From Saccharothrix sp. ALI-22-I (GTDB lineage: Bacteria > Actinomycetota > Actinomycetes > Mycobacteriales > Pseudonocardiaceae): DNA of 64,000 nt. The first letter of the stretch is position 1. The number at the start of each line of letters is the position of its first letter. This document shows, one piece after another, positions 9,282-20,533 of this stretch. The notes below the pieces were generated by a model, which searched no databases, was not told the DNA's origin, and saw nothing but the letters and a program-made list of their open reading frames with translations. The translations under genes and the position numbers were made by a program. Where the stretch lies: the NCBI RefSeq assembly GCF_001984175.1, contig NZ_MTQP01000049.1, positions 62,001 through 126,000 on the forward strand, read 5' to 3'.

Positions 9282-9682
9282 CTTACCGGTGCGGCTGACT
9301 TTCGGGCCTCGATCGCGAGAACTGGGAACCCGCAGCGCTAACCACATCTCAATTGGGGTTGTTGTGAGTCGACAGATCCAGCTTGACGGCTCGGCGGTAG
9401 CAGATCACCGCGCACGCCGGCAACACGCCCTGATGAGACGCGGAGCTTGACCGCAGATCCAAAAAGGACATACTCGGCCCGTGGCCGGTGAAGGAGCGGA
9501 CCGGGTACTGGACTTATGACGGCGGTCGGGGCCGCGGACAAGGTCTGGGTGCCCTGCGACGAGAGGACGCGGACGCGGTGGCGTTCCACCGGCGTGCCGC
9601 GGCGCCGCGTCGAGTCGGTCTGGCTGTCCACGTTCACCTTCTGGGGGCTGAGTGTCCCCAGTGATGCCGAAGGAAGTCCTCG
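9282..9682. other. about 400 bp without a supportable gene
   Basis: Short frames here carry no recognisable motif. The right end supplies the ribosome site (AAGGAAG) of the following hydrolase. Confidence 0.5.
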
Positions 9683-10771
9683 GTGAGTTTGACCCTGCGC
9701 ATGGCCACCCGCGCGGTAGTGGCCGCGTTGAGCCTGCCCGACCGGGTGATTCGCGCGATCGTCGGCGCGCCCGTCCAGGTCGAGGGGGCACGGCTGAGTC
9801 CCACGGCCCAGCTGCTGATCGCGCTGGAGCGGTTCGTGCCGAGGGCCGACCCCCAGGTGGTTCCCGACCTGGTGGCGGTCCGCAGGGACTACGACATCGT
9901 GTCGTCGGTGCTGCTCGCCGGTGTCGCGCGTGACGTGCGGGTGCACGACACCGTCGTGGCCGGCGCGCGCGGCCCGGTTGCGGCGCGGGTGTACAGCCCG
10001 CCCGGTGCGTCCGGTCCGCTTCCCCTGCTGGTGTTCTTCCACGGCGGCGGTTTCGTGCTCGGCAGCGTGACCAGCCACGACGGGATCTGCCGCTTCCTCG
10101 GCCGGCACGGTGGCGTGCGGATCGTGTCCGTCGAGTACGCCCTCGCCCCGGAGCACCCGTATCCGGCCGCGGTCGACGACGCCTACGCGGCGTTCCTGCA
10201 CGTCGTCTCCAACGCGGAACGCTTCGGCGGCGCCGGCGACGCGGTGGGGGTCGGTGGCGACAGCGCGGGCGGGGCGCTCTCGGCCGTCGTGGCACAGCGG
10301 TGCATCGACGACGCGGTGACGACGCCGGCCTTCAACCTGATGCTCTACCCAGCCGTCGACGGGATGAGTGAACACCGGTCACGGCAGCTCTTCGGGCGCG
10401 GTTACTTCCTCGACAGCGACATGGTCGACTGGTACCGGTCCTGCTACTCACCAGACCCCGTGCGGCTGTTGGAGCCGTACGCCTCGCCGTTGCGCGCTCC
10501 CGATTTCCGCAGGCTGCCGCCGACCTGCGTGGTCACGGCGGGGTTCGACCCGTTCCGGGACGAGGGGACCGAGTACGCGGACCGGCTCAGGGCCGCCGCG
10601 GTGCGGGTGACCCACCTGCACCGCGACGGGTTGGTGCACGGGTTCGCTTCGTTCCTGGCCTGCGACAGACACGCTCGGCGAGCGATGCGGGACGTCGCGG
10701 CGGAACTGCGTCGCATGGCCGCCGCGGCCGCGGCCCGCATCGGCCCGGAAGCGACGTCCAACGGCGTTTGA
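9683..10771 (+). CDS. alpha/beta hydrolase, hormone-sensitive-lipase (GDXG) family
   Basis: Product of 362 residues from GTG 9683 (ribosome site AAGGAAG, 7 nt). The HSL signature is complete: oxyanion motif HGGGF, nucleophile elbow GDSAGG with Ser near residue 194, an Asp in the D-x-x-x-DEG region (FDPFRDEGTEYADRL) and the catalytic His in LVHGFASF. There is no signal peptide, so a cytoplasmic or membrane-associated esterase is expected. Family members hydrolyse short-chain or bulky esters. It stands alone, converging on the amidohydrolase gene downstream. A role as esterase for the monooxygenase clusters in this window is possible but unproven. Confidence 0.85.
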   Translation: MSLTLRMATRAVVAALSLPDRVIRAIVGAPVQVEGARLSPTAQLLIALERFVPRADPQVVPDLVAVRRDYDIVSSVLLAGVARDVRVHDTVVAGARGPVAARVYSPPGASGPLPLLVFFHGGGFVLGSVTSHDGICRFLGRHGGVRIVSVEYALAPEHPYPAAVDDAYAAFLHVVSNAERFGGAGDAVGVGGDSAGGALSAVVAQRCIDDAVTTPAFNLMLYPAVDGMSEHRSRQLFGRGYFLDSDMVDWYRSCYSPDPVRLLEPYASPLRAPDFRRLPPTCVVTAGFDPFRDEGTEYADRLRAAAVRVTHLHRDGLVHGFASFLACDRHARRAMRDVAAELRRMAAAAAARIGPEATSNGV

Positions 10772-10978
10772 ACGGTTCCGGGGCATGCACGTCCGCGCAG
10801 GTCGTTCGCGGGGAAATCAGTGCGCGTGGTGATAGTGCTGGTAAGGAAGCCACGTCCCAGGGTGTGTAAGGAACGAACAGTGAGGGTGTGGGAGTACACC
10901 CATGGGCTCAGTCCGGCGCAGCCGAGGCCGACGGCTCCGAGAAGGCGGCCGGTGGGCGGGAAGGCTCTGGTGGGGTGT

Positions 10979-12217
10979 TCATCGCAGGCCCGCTTCTCCT
11001 GGCGTGTGCGGCAGTGCGACGGGGTGCCCGGCCCGGTAGACGGCCTGTACGCGGCGCAGCGCGGTGGGGTCGGTGGTCGGGTCTGCGTGGACGGCGAGGA
11101 GGTCGGCGTCCCATCCAGGTAGCAGCCGTCCCTTGCTGCGCTCCAAGCCGCAGGCGTGAGCCGCGGTGGAGGTGGCCGCACGCAGGGCTTCGAGGGGTGT
11201 CAGGCCGATTGGGCCGGCGAGCTGGGCAATGCCGTAGGGCAGGACGTCGTGGGGCTTGTCGGAGGCAATGCCCGCATCTGTGCCGGCGGTCAGCCGTGCG
11301 CCGGCCGCATGCAGGGCGGACCTGGCCTGGTTGATCACTGACCGCCGGACGTCCGCCGCAGCTGACAGAGGCTGGCCCGAGGGCAGCGCCCCCACGGTCG
11401 TACCGACGAAGACACCGCTCGCGGCAATGCGCTCCACCAGGTACGGGTCGGCATCCACACCGCCGGCGGTCATGAAGGTGACATGCTCGAGTGTGTCGAA
11501 CCCGGCCTCCAACGCAGCGGCGATCGAATCCGGCCCATGGACGTGCGCGACGGTCTGAAGACCGAACCGGTGTGCCTCCTCGACGACGACGCGCAGCTGC
11601 CCCAGCCCGTACTGCTGCTGGTGCGGGGAACTCCCGGCGGTCATCACTCCGCCGCTGGCCATCACCTTGACCACGTCGCTGCCGCGCTCGTAGCGATCAC
11701 GCACCGCCGCGCGCAGTGCCTGAGGCGAGCCGGTGGTCTCGCCTCCCAGGAAGTGGCAGTGTCCCGCGGGCGTCGTGATCGGCGGGCCGGCCGCCACCAC
11801 GTGCGGGCCGTCCTGAGGGCAGTCCGCCCCTTGCCGGCGCACCGCCAGCGACAGGTAGTTGCGGTCGCCCAGATCCCGCACGGTGGTGATCCCTGCCCGC
11901 AGCGCCTTCCCGGCAGCGGCACGCATGTTGTCGAGCACGATGCTGTCGTCGGCGGCCATCAGATTCGCGGCGGCCTGGTTCGTGGCATCGAAACCCAGGT
12001 GGACATGGGTATCGATCAAACCTGGCAGGAGCCAGGAACTCGCTCCCAGATCCCGGACCACCGCACCCTCAGGCGGCGCCGCACCCGAGGTGTCGACGTC
12101 TTTGATCTTCCCGTCCTCGACCAGAACCATCCCCGGCCCCAGCACCCGCTCGCCGTCGAACAGACCGCCCGCCCTCAACGCCCACAGCACGTTCGAGGCC
12201 GTCGTGCCGATCGTCAT
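10979..12217 (-). CDS. metal-dependent amidohydrolase (imidazolonepropionase/prolidase-like)
   Basis: Product of 412 residues from ATG 12217, preceded by AGGAG. It shows the amidohydrolase TIM-barrel pattern: LPGLIDTHVHLG (the HxH metal ligands) near residue 65, GITTVRDLGD, VVKVMASGGV with the carboxylatable Lys position, HVHGPDSI and LEHVTF (metal-ligand histidines), TAGTDAG near the C-terminal third (catalytic Asp), and GRLLPGWDADLLAV at the end. The composite sandwich built from both termini is typical. Related enzymes hydrolyse amide bonds of small cyclic compounds or dipeptides; the substrate cannot be told. There is no leader peptide. It is not obviously in an operon. Confidence 0.85.
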   Translation of the reverse strand: MTIGTTASNVLWALRAGGLFDGERVLGPGMVLVEDGKIKDVDTSGAAPPEGAVVRDLGASSWLLPGLIDTHVHLGFDATNQAAANLMAADDSIVLDNMRAAAGKALRAGITTVRDLGDRNYLSLAVRRQGADCPQDGPHVVAAGPPITTPAGHCHFLGGETTGSPQALRAAVRDRYERGSDVVKVMASGGVMTAGSSPHQQQYGLGQLRVVVEEAHRFGLQTVAHVHGPDSIAAALEAGFDTLEHVTFMTAGGVDADPYLVERIAASGVFVGTTVGALPSGQPLSAAADVRRSVINQARSALHAAGARLTAGTDAGIASDKPHDVLPYGIAQLAGPIGLTPLEALRAATSTAAHACGLERSKGRLLPGWDADLLAVHADPTTDPTALRRVQAVYRAGHPVALPHTPGEAGLR

Positions 12218-12394
12218 GATGCTCCTGCTGCGGATACCGGGTCTCAAAGGCAAGATGCTACAGACATGGGAACACGCACGACGGCAGCCAGTAGCAGGCG
12301 CCGCCGGACAACAACTGGCACTGGTCGGCCCCGGCATGCGGATCTGTGTCAGGGCGATGGTGTGCAGGGTGTTGTTGAGCAGCCCGGCCGGTAC

Positions 12395-13160
12395 CTACAT
12401 ACAAGTCGGCGCCGCACCCCGTGCCGTCGGGTAGACAGCGTCCGACGGGTACCGCAGCGCGTCCAGCTGCGGCCAGTTGTCCCACAGGTCGTTGACGACA
12501 CACCACATGTTGGCGTTGGCGGCGACGTGCGCGCCGTTGTCGGTCGACGTCGGGCCGGGGGAGAGGCTGAGCACCATGGGTCGGCCGCTGCGCTGGATCG
12601 CGAGCTTGTAGCCCTCGATCTCGGCCTGCCGGTAGGTCGGCGCGGCGATGTCGTCGATCTTGACGTAGTCCACGCCCCACGAGGCGAGGAGCTTGAACTG
12701 GGAGTCCAGGTAGGACTGGGCGCACGGGTTGCCCATGTCCAGGCCCCAGTTGAGGTTGAGCCAGGCCGCGGTGGTGCCGTTGTCGATCTCGTTCGCGCGG
12801 CAGTTCGTGCCCGGCACCGGGAGGTTGTCGGCGACCACCTGGCGCGGGATGCCCCGCATCAGGTGCACGCCGAACTTCAGGCCCGCGGCGTGGATGTAGT
12901 CGGCCAACGGCTTGAACCCGTTCGTGCCCGCGGCGGAGGGGAACCGGGTGGTGTCGGGCAGCAGCAGGCCGTCGGCGTCGGTGCGCAGGCGGGGCTGGAA
13001 GTTGGCGTCCTGGTTCGGGCTCCCCGTGCCGGCCCGGGTAGTACCAGGCCCAGTCGATGACGATGTACTGCCAGCCGTGCTGCTCGAGGTTGTCCCTCAT
13101 GTAGTCGGCGTTGGCCTTGACCTGGGCCTCGGTGACGTTCCAGTTGAAGACGGTGTCGAA
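12395..13160 (-). pseudogene. GH27 alpha-galactosidase fragment, frameshifted
   Basis: Reading 3' to 5' of the window, the upstream part (VTEAQVKANADYMRDNL, GWQYIVIDWAWYYPG) is the GH27 barrel entry. A frameshift near 13020 then moves the homology to the next frame, which continues through LKFGVHLMRGIPRQVV, WGLDMGNP, VDYVKIDDIAAP (nucleophile-loop region) and MVLSLSPGP. The C-terminal part, including the acid/base Asp and the beta-sandwich, is missing after about 12440. The N-terminus is replaced by a transposase fragment. Not functional. Confidence 0.8.
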
Positions 13161-13983
13161 CGTCTGGCCGTACTTGCCGTCGCGGTCGCGGAGCAGGAAG
13201 CGCAGGGACTCCATTCGATGCCCGAGGTCGGCGGCGAGGTTCCTGGCCTGCTGCGTCGTCCACTCCTGGGTTGGGTGAGCGGTGACGCCGGTGATGTGAA
13301 GGCGTCTGGTGCCGTGTTCGAGGAACACCAGTGCGTACAGGCGCCTGCTGAGCACGGTATCGAGGTGGAGGAAGTCCGCCGCGATGATGCTTTGGGCCTG
13401 GGCGGTGAGGAACTCCCGCCAGGTCGGACCGGCGCGGCGGGGTGCCGGGTCGATGCCCGCGGCATGCAGGATCTGCCGGACCGTCGAGGCGGCGCTCCGG
13501 TGGCTGAGCCGGGCCGGCTCGCCCTGGCTTCGTCGGTGGCCCCACCGCGGATTCTCCCTGGCGAGCCGCGGTGCGAGTGACCTGACCGCGGCTCGGGTGG
13601 ATGGACGTCCGGTGTGTCTGCGCGCGGTGTGGTCCCACTTTCCGGTGACGAATCCGCGGTGCCGGCCGCGCAGGGTTGTGGGAGTGACCGGGAAGACCTC
13701 CCGCCGGCGCCGCCGGTCCACCAGCCCGGACAGGGCGGCGAACCGGAACCGGTCTGCGGGCTCGTAGCGGACCGGCTGGCCGGTAGCCGTCGAAGGACCG
13801 CGTTCTCGTGGCGCAGCACGAGCAGTTCGGCGTCCTTCGCCGCCTCGCTGCGGAGCAGGACCGACGGAACAGACAGCAACTCCCGGGTCACCCTCTACAC
13901 CAGGGACGCGATCACCCAGGCATGCTCTCAAGGGGCGCTCTCATCGTTCTACCAGCGGCGATGACTTTTCGAGCGGCACAGGT
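13148..13983 (-). mobile_element. integrase-core (rve) transposase fragment, type A
   Basis: The N-terminal frame reads RELLSVPSVLLRSEAAKDAE and LVLRHENAVLRR. The next frame continues with YEPADRFRFAALSGLVDRRR, ARENPRWGHRRSQGE, FLTAQAQSIIAADFLHLDTV, YALVFLEHGTRRLHITGVTA and FLLRDRDGKYGQTFDTVF. This is the rve-type transposase common in actinobacterial insertion sequences, with two of three acidic residues present. It ends inside the DDE domain where GH27 sequence begins. The flank up to about 13983 is also shared with the fragment at 42990-43236, so the left end of the element probably lies near there. Confidence 0.75.
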
Positions 13984-14247
13984 TCGGACTGCGTTCGATC
14001 ATCGTCGAGAGGCTCCTCGATCAGGACCCTCAAGCCTTCGCCTGGTAGGTAAGGCCGAAGTCCCAGTCAGGCGGGACGACGTCATCGCGGATCACAGTCC
14101 GCCCGTAGACGTCGACAACTTTGAAATGGTGACGATGAAGGCCTGACGGAGCTTGCGGGTGGACGGGGCGGAGAAGACGGTGCTGACCGAGCTCACCACG
14201 GCCTGCCCGAACGTCCCGATCACGGCGGTGGACGTGGACACGATCCG

Positions 14248-14489
14248 CTGATACACGACTGGGACAGCCTGGGCTGGCAGCCCGAGGCGGCGCTGGTGGG
14301 GGCAGCTTCGGGGGCGTTCGCCAACGTGCCGCCGCCGTCGCTGGTCCCGGTCGAGAGCTCGGCCGCGTTCATCGAGGCGTACCAGGAACTCCGCGGGCGT
14401 GCGTTCACCGCGGAGGAGTGGGAGATCGCGTGGGCGGGAGCATGTGGACGGCGGTGCACAACGCGCGTTGGGAAAGTTCTGCACGGTGA
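14248..14489 (+). pseudogene. aminoglycoside phosphotransferase-like fragment
   Basis: The frame reads LIHDWDSLGWQPEAALVGAA and FANVPPPSLVPVESSAAF, then EEWEIAWAG. The neighbouring frame finishes with SMWTAVHNARWE and a stop. The DWDS element corresponds to the metal-binding DxD region of APH-family kinases, and the rest is their C-terminal helical lobe. The ATP lobe and catalytic loop are absent, and one frameshift lies near 14437. Dead fragment. Confidence 0.6.
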
Positions 14490-14650
14490 CGCGCCGGTGT
14501 CCCTCAACGCTGTCCGGGAGCAGGCGGCTGAGCGCCTCCGCAGAGCGAACTGCTGACCACGGCTATGATCACGCCGCCGGTGATCAGGCGATTGTTCGGC
14601 CGATGCCGCCCTGACTCCCTGATCCAGAGATCGTGCCTTGAGGAGCAACC

Positions 14651-16537
<1,887 letters not shown>

Positions 16538-17373
16538 CGGGCTTTGCAGGCCAAGGCGACGCGGGTCGCCGTTCAGCAGCCGCAGGAGCGCGCCGAAAAC
16601 CCTTTGCTCCAGCCACATCGGCAGTTTCGGGCCACTCGCCGCGATGGTGTCCACCGGGCGGCCGAACAGGTGCTTGGGGATGAACCAGTAGCCGCGCCGC
16701 ATGCTGATCACGGCGTGGTCGGCGCTGCGGGCGACATCGCAGGCGATGTCACAGCCGGAGTTTCCGGCGCCGACGACCAGGACCCGCTTGCCCTTCAGCT
16801 CGTCGGCGCTGCGGTAGGTGACCGTGTGGCGCACCTCGCCGGTGAAGTTCCCCGGCACCTCCGCGACGTTGGGGTACCACTGCACTGCACGCCCGAGCAC
16901 AGCACCACGTTGGCGTGCCGGCTGCGCCGTCAGTCGGCACGCGCGACCGTCCAACCGCCGTCGGCGTCCTTGTCCACCTTGGTGACCTCGACGCCGAACT
17001 CGATGCGCCCGGTCAAACCGTAGGCGTCGGCGAACGAACGGAGGTAGGCGAGGATGTCCCGGTGCGGCGGGTAGTCGGCGTAGGACTCGGGCATCGGGAA
17101 CCCGCCGAAGCCGGACAAGGTCCTGCTGGAGATGAAGTGCGCCGACTCGTACATCGGGCTGCCTGGGTTGTCGATGTCCCAGAGACCGCCCACGGCGCTG
17201 TGGCGTTCGAGATGGGTGTACGGCAGACCGCGTTCCGCCAACGCCCGTGCCACCGCGAGCCCCGCCGGTCCGGCGCCGATGATGCAGGTGTCGCCGGACC
17301 GCGCGCTTCCGTCGTCACGATGGGAGACGCCCTCGTTGACACTCATGCGCAGGGCCCTTTCCTCGGAGTTCAC
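16538..17373 (-). pseudogene. flavin-containing monooxygenase, nonsense/frameshift and IS-truncated
   Basis: The reverse strand starts with TCIIGAGPAGLAVARALAER (FAD-binding GxGxxG) and continues closely parallel to the intact monooxygenase at 32736-34082. After GGWTVARAD there is an in-frame TGA (16932-16930). The same frame then continues RRSRHANVVLCSGVQ until a 5-bp tandem duplication (TGCAC twice, 16881-16890) shifts it. The next frame carries RVLVVGAGNSGCDIACDVAR, the NADPH-binding motif, up to GDPRRLGLQ, where the type B IS end interrupts it. About 190 C-terminal residues are lost. Three independent lesions make this a secure pseudogene. Confidence 0.85.
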
Positions 17374-17500
17374 CTGGACGCAACGCTATTCGGCCGGGTC
17401 CGCCCGAATAAGGGCCTGCGCGGCCACACACCGGACACCGGCGGCCGGCGCCGTGGCTGGTTAGACCCGGCGGGCACGGTCCGGCGTTACGCTCCCGCCC

Positions 17501-18256
17501 ATGTCCACGGCCCTGGTCACCGGCGCCGCCGCCGGCATCGGCGCGCAGTTCGCCCACCACCTCGCCCGCATCGGCTACGGCCTGGTGCTGGTCGCCCGCG
17601 ACGAGGAACGACTCGACCGAACGGCCGCGGCCCTGCGCGCCGAGCACGGCGTCGCCGTGGAGGTGCTCGCGGCCGATCTGGCCACCGAGGACGGGATCGC
17701 GGCGGTCGAGCGGCGCGCGGCACTGGGAGCCGACCTCGTCGTCAACAACGCGGGCTTCGGCCAACGGGGCGATTTCCTCGCCTCGGATCTAGTCGGGGAA
17801 CTGGCCATGCTGAAAGTGCACTGCGAGGCGGTGTTGCGCATCACCCGCGCCGCGCTGCCCCCGATGCTCGAACGCGGCAGCGGAGGCGTCATCAACGTCG
17901 CCTCTGTGGCCGCGTTCTTCTCCCGCGGCACGTACAGCGCGTCCAAAGCGTGGGTGATCACGTTCAGCGACAGCGTCCGTCAGCAGGTCGACGGCAGCGG
18001 AGTGCGGGTGATGGCGCTGTGCCCGGGTTGGGTGCGCACCGAGTTCCACGAGCGCTCCGGTATGGACACCACGGGGATTCCCGGGTTCCTGTGGCTCGAC
18101 GCGGACCGACTCGTGGCGGCGGCGATGCGTGACCTCCGCCGCGGGGTCGCGGTCAGCGTGCCCGGCGTCGCGTACAAAGTCCTCATCGGACTCGGCAAGA
18201 TCCTGCCCCGACGTGTCACCACCGCGTTGTCGGCCCGCGCCGGCAGCCACCACTGA
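17501..18256 (+). CDS. short-chain dehydrogenase/reductase (classical SDR)
   Basis: Product of 251 residues, ATG 17501. The Rossmann cofactor motif TGAAAGIG is at residues 7-14, NNAG at about 86-89, the catalytic Ser in INVASVAAF and the Tyr-Lys pair in YSASK, all in classical spacing. Arg after the second beta strand (VARDEERL) suggests NADP(H). The C-terminus carries a hydrophobic, basic tail (VLIGLGKILPRRVTT) that could touch the membrane. It is divergent from the decayed monooxygenase and was probably its partner, oxidising or reducing an alcohol/ketone. It is 17 bp upstream of the membrane-protein remnant. Confidence 0.85.
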   Translation: MSTALVTGAAAGIGAQFAHHLARIGYGLVLVARDEERLDRTAAALRAEHGVAVEVLAADLATEDGIAAVERRAALGADLVVNNAGFGQRGDFLASDLVGELAMLKVHCEAVLRITRAALPPMLERGSGGVINVASVAAFFSRGTYSASKAWVITFSDSVRQQVDGSGVRVMALCPGWVRTEFHERSGMDTTGIPGFLWLDADRLVAAAMRDLRRGVAVSVPGVAYKVLIGLGKILPRRVTTALSARAGSHH

Positions 18257-18273
18257 ACGGCAGGATCACCACA

Positions 18274-18450
18274 TGCCCTTCACCGCCTCACGCGGCCTGG
18301 TGCGCCAGACCGAGCGCTGGTTCGTCCGGCGTGGCGCGCCCACCATGATCGAGGGGTACAGCTTCGTCGGGCACGTGCTGTCCCGGATGCTGCCGACGTC
18401 GGCCCTCGTGACGCTCGCGAGCCTGGCTTGGCGGGCGAGCGCGGCCGGTT
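18274..18450 (+). pseudogene. N-terminal fragment of a membrane protein (paralogue of 36649-37167)
   Basis: ATG 18274 with AGGA upstream gives MPFTASRGLVRQTERWFVRR, then TMIEGYSFVGHVLSRMLPTS. The same series in the intact gene near 37 kb reads TMIEGYWFVSHILRRMLPA. Homology ends at about residue 58, after the first membrane segment, and the remaining frame is unrelated. It documents that the neighbourhood SDR-monooxygenase-membrane protein was once duplicated. Confidence 0.7.
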
Positions 18451-18576
18451 CTGTCGCGGTGACATCGGCTGACGGCGGCCTCCAACCCGTCACGGATCTG
18501 GTTCCGGGACCAGTCTGCCACCACAGCCGTCGCCGTCGCGCCGCATCCGTCCAGGCCGCGCGGTTGTTGTTAAGAG

Positions 18577-18590
18577 TGTTAACGCTAACA
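18577..18590 (+). promoter_or_regulatory. LacI-type operator TGTTAACGCTAACA
   Basis: A 14-bp palindromic box with one asymmetric position, just upstream of the candidate -35 of the GH43 operon. It pairs with the box at 18622-18635; the centres are 45 bp apart. Confidence 0.75.
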
Positions 18591-18592
18591 AG

Positions 18593-18621
18593 CTGACTGC
18601 GAGGCGATCTAGAAGTAATGA
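18593..18621 (+). promoter_or_regulatory. candidate promoter of the GH43-GH43 operon
   Basis: CTGACT (18593-18598) and TAATGA (18616-18621) are separated by 17 bp and lie exactly between two operators. Matches to the consensus are moderate, so position relative to the boxes is the stronger argument. Confidence 0.45.
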
Positions 18622-18635
18622 CGTTATCGCTAACA
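18622..18635 (+). promoter_or_regulatory. LacI-type operator CGTTATCGCTAACA
   Basis: This box differs from the consensus at the first base and one central position. It abuts the candidate -10, so bound repressor would block the start site. About 380 bp of apparently untranslated leader follow before the GH43 start. Confidence 0.65.
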
Positions 18636-19013
18636 TGTTTCGTCGGGGTACTTGTCCGTCGCGAAACCGGTGAGTTACGGTGCCGCCACCGCTCCCCGGC
18701 GTGTGACCCGGCACACGACGAGGCGCGGGCAACCCGTTCAGCTCGCAAGGAGGCGACGCATGGCTGCGCGCGAGTTCCCCGCGTCCGGGATGACATCGAC
18801 CGGCGACCTGAGACCGACAGCCCGCCGATCCGTGCCGGTTTCCCCCGGCCGGTAACCGGATCCCGGTAGCCGAGCGGTAGTCCCGCCCGCGGCTTCCCCT
18901 CGCACCGCTCCACCGACGGTGGAGTGCGCTGCGCCCTGCCCGCGTCGTGCGGTCGCGGTCGTCCGCACCCGCACGAGCGGGTCCCGAAATCCCTGTGGCA
19001 CCAGGAGTGGTCA

Positions 19014-20495
19014 ATGCCGTTCACCCAGCCAAGAGGAGCCGCGCGGCGGTTCCTGTCGCTCGCCGCGGCCTGTGTCGTGGCGCTGTCGTCAGTGCTGGTC
19101 GGCCAGGGCGTCGCGGTCGCTGCGGCCGGCCCGTCGTTCGTCAACCCCGTCGTGCCCTTGCCGAACAGCGCGGACCCCACGCTGGTCACCTACAACGGCG
19201 CGTACTACTACGTGGCGACGACGTGGACCTCCGACATCGTGATGCGCAAGTCGACCACGATCGCCGCCCTGCGCAGCGCCCCCGAGCAGAAGGTCTTCAC
19301 GGCCACCCAGGACGACGGCTGCTGCACGATGTGGGCCCCGCACCTGGAGCAGATCAACAACCGCTGGTACCTCTACTACTCGGTGCAGCCGAAGGCGGGC
19401 TTCGGCGAGCGCCGCACGCACGTGCTGGAGAGCGCGGGCAGCGACCCGTTGGGGCCCTACACCTACCGCGGCATCCTCAACCTGATGCCCAACGGCGGCT
19501 GGGCGATCGACGGCGCGGTGCTCAAGCTCAACGGCGCCAACTACTTCCACTTCTCCGCGTTCGGCTCGGACGGTCTCCAGTCGTTGTTCATCGCGCCGAT
19601 GGACACGCCGTGGTCGGTCTCGGCGTTCGGTACCCGCATCTCCGCGCCCACGCTGGCCTGGGAGCGGCAGAAGGACGAGGTGAACGAGGGGTCGTTCGCG
19701 CTGCAGCGCAACGGCCGCACGTTCCTGACCTACTCGGCCAGCGCGTGCAGCGGTCCCGACTACAAGCTGGGCATGCTGGAGTACACGGGCGGCGACCCGC
19801 TGGCCCAGAGCTCGTGGTCGAAGTTCCCGAACCCGATCTTCCAGCGCAACGACGCGAACGGAGTCTACGGCCCCGGCCACCACTCGTTCTTCACCTCGCC
19901 CGACGGCACGGAGACGTGGATCGCCTACCACGCCAACGACTCGGCGTCGCAGGGTTGCGGCACGACCCGCTCCACCCGCGTGCAGAAGATCTCGTGGAAC
20001 GCCGACGGCACGCCGAACCTCGGCACGCCGGTCTCCACCTCCACCGTGCTCCAGGGCCCCTCCGGTGAGACCGGCGGTCCCGTGGCGCGGGTGCACATCA
20101 AGAACCGGCACAGCGCCCTGTGCCTGGACGACTACAACTTCGGCCTCAAGCCCGGCGCCGAGGTCCGGCAGTGGACCTGCAACACCGCGCCCGTGCAGGA
20201 CTGGTACCTCACCCCGGTCGGCGACGGCTACTACGAGATCTTCAACGGCTACAGCGGTCTGTGCCTGGACGACAAGGACTTCGCCACCGCGCCGGGTTCG
20301 CCGGTGCAGCAGTGGACGTGCAACGGCCTGGCCGCCCAGCAGTGGCGGCTGACCACGACCAACGGCCGCACCACGCTGGTCAACAAGCACAGCGGGCTGT
20401 GCCTGGACAACTACAACTGGGGCACGCAGCCCGGTGCCGAGGTCCGGCAGTGGACCTGCAACGGCCTGGCCGTCCAGCAGTGGGACCTCGCCTGA
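19014..20495 (+). CDS. secreted GH43 exo-arabinosidase-type enzyme with CBM13
   Basis: Product of 493 residues from ATG 19014 (ribosome site AGGAG). A signal peptide spans residues 1-38 (RRFLSLAAACVVALSSVLVG, cleavage near AVAAAG). The propeller shows Asp54 (NSADPTL), Asp166 (WAIDGAV) and Glu225 (VNEGSFA) in the three GH43 catalytic places. GPGHHSFF late in the propeller is usual for this family. Residues about 360-493 are a ricin-type trefoil with CLDDYNF, CLDDKDF and CLDNYNW blocks. Related enzymes release arabinose from arabinan or arabinoxylan. It is the first gene of a two-gene operon; the next start is 38 bp after its stop. Operators upstream link it to the GH127 and first GH43 genes. 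Confidence 0.9.
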   Translation: MPFTQPRGAARRFLSLAAACVVALSSVLVGQGVAVAAAGPSFVNPVVPLPNSADPTLVTYNGAYYYVATTWTSDIVMRKSTTIAALRSAPEQKVFTATQDDGCCTMWAPHLEQINNRWYLYYSVQPKAGFGERRTHVLESAGSDPLGPYTYRGILNLMPNGGWAIDGAVLKLNGANYFHFSAFGSDGLQSLFIAPMDTPWSVSAFGTRISAPTLAWERQKDEVNEGSFALQRNGRTFLTYSASACSGPDYKLGMLEYTGGDPLAQSSWSKFPNPIFQRNDANGVYGPGHHSFFTSPDGTETWIAYHANDSASQGCGTTRSTRVQKISWNADGTPNLGTPVSTSTVLQGPSGETGGPVARVHIKNRHSALCLDDYNFGLKPGAEVRQWTCNTAPVQDWYLTPVGDGYYEIFNGYSGLCLDDKDFATAPGSPVQQWTCNGLAAQQWRLTTTNGRTTLVNKHSGLCLDNYNWGTQPGAEVRQWTCNGLAVQQWDLA

Positions 20496-20533
20496 TGCGG
20501 ACACGGCAGCACGGATCGCGAAAGGAACCGATC

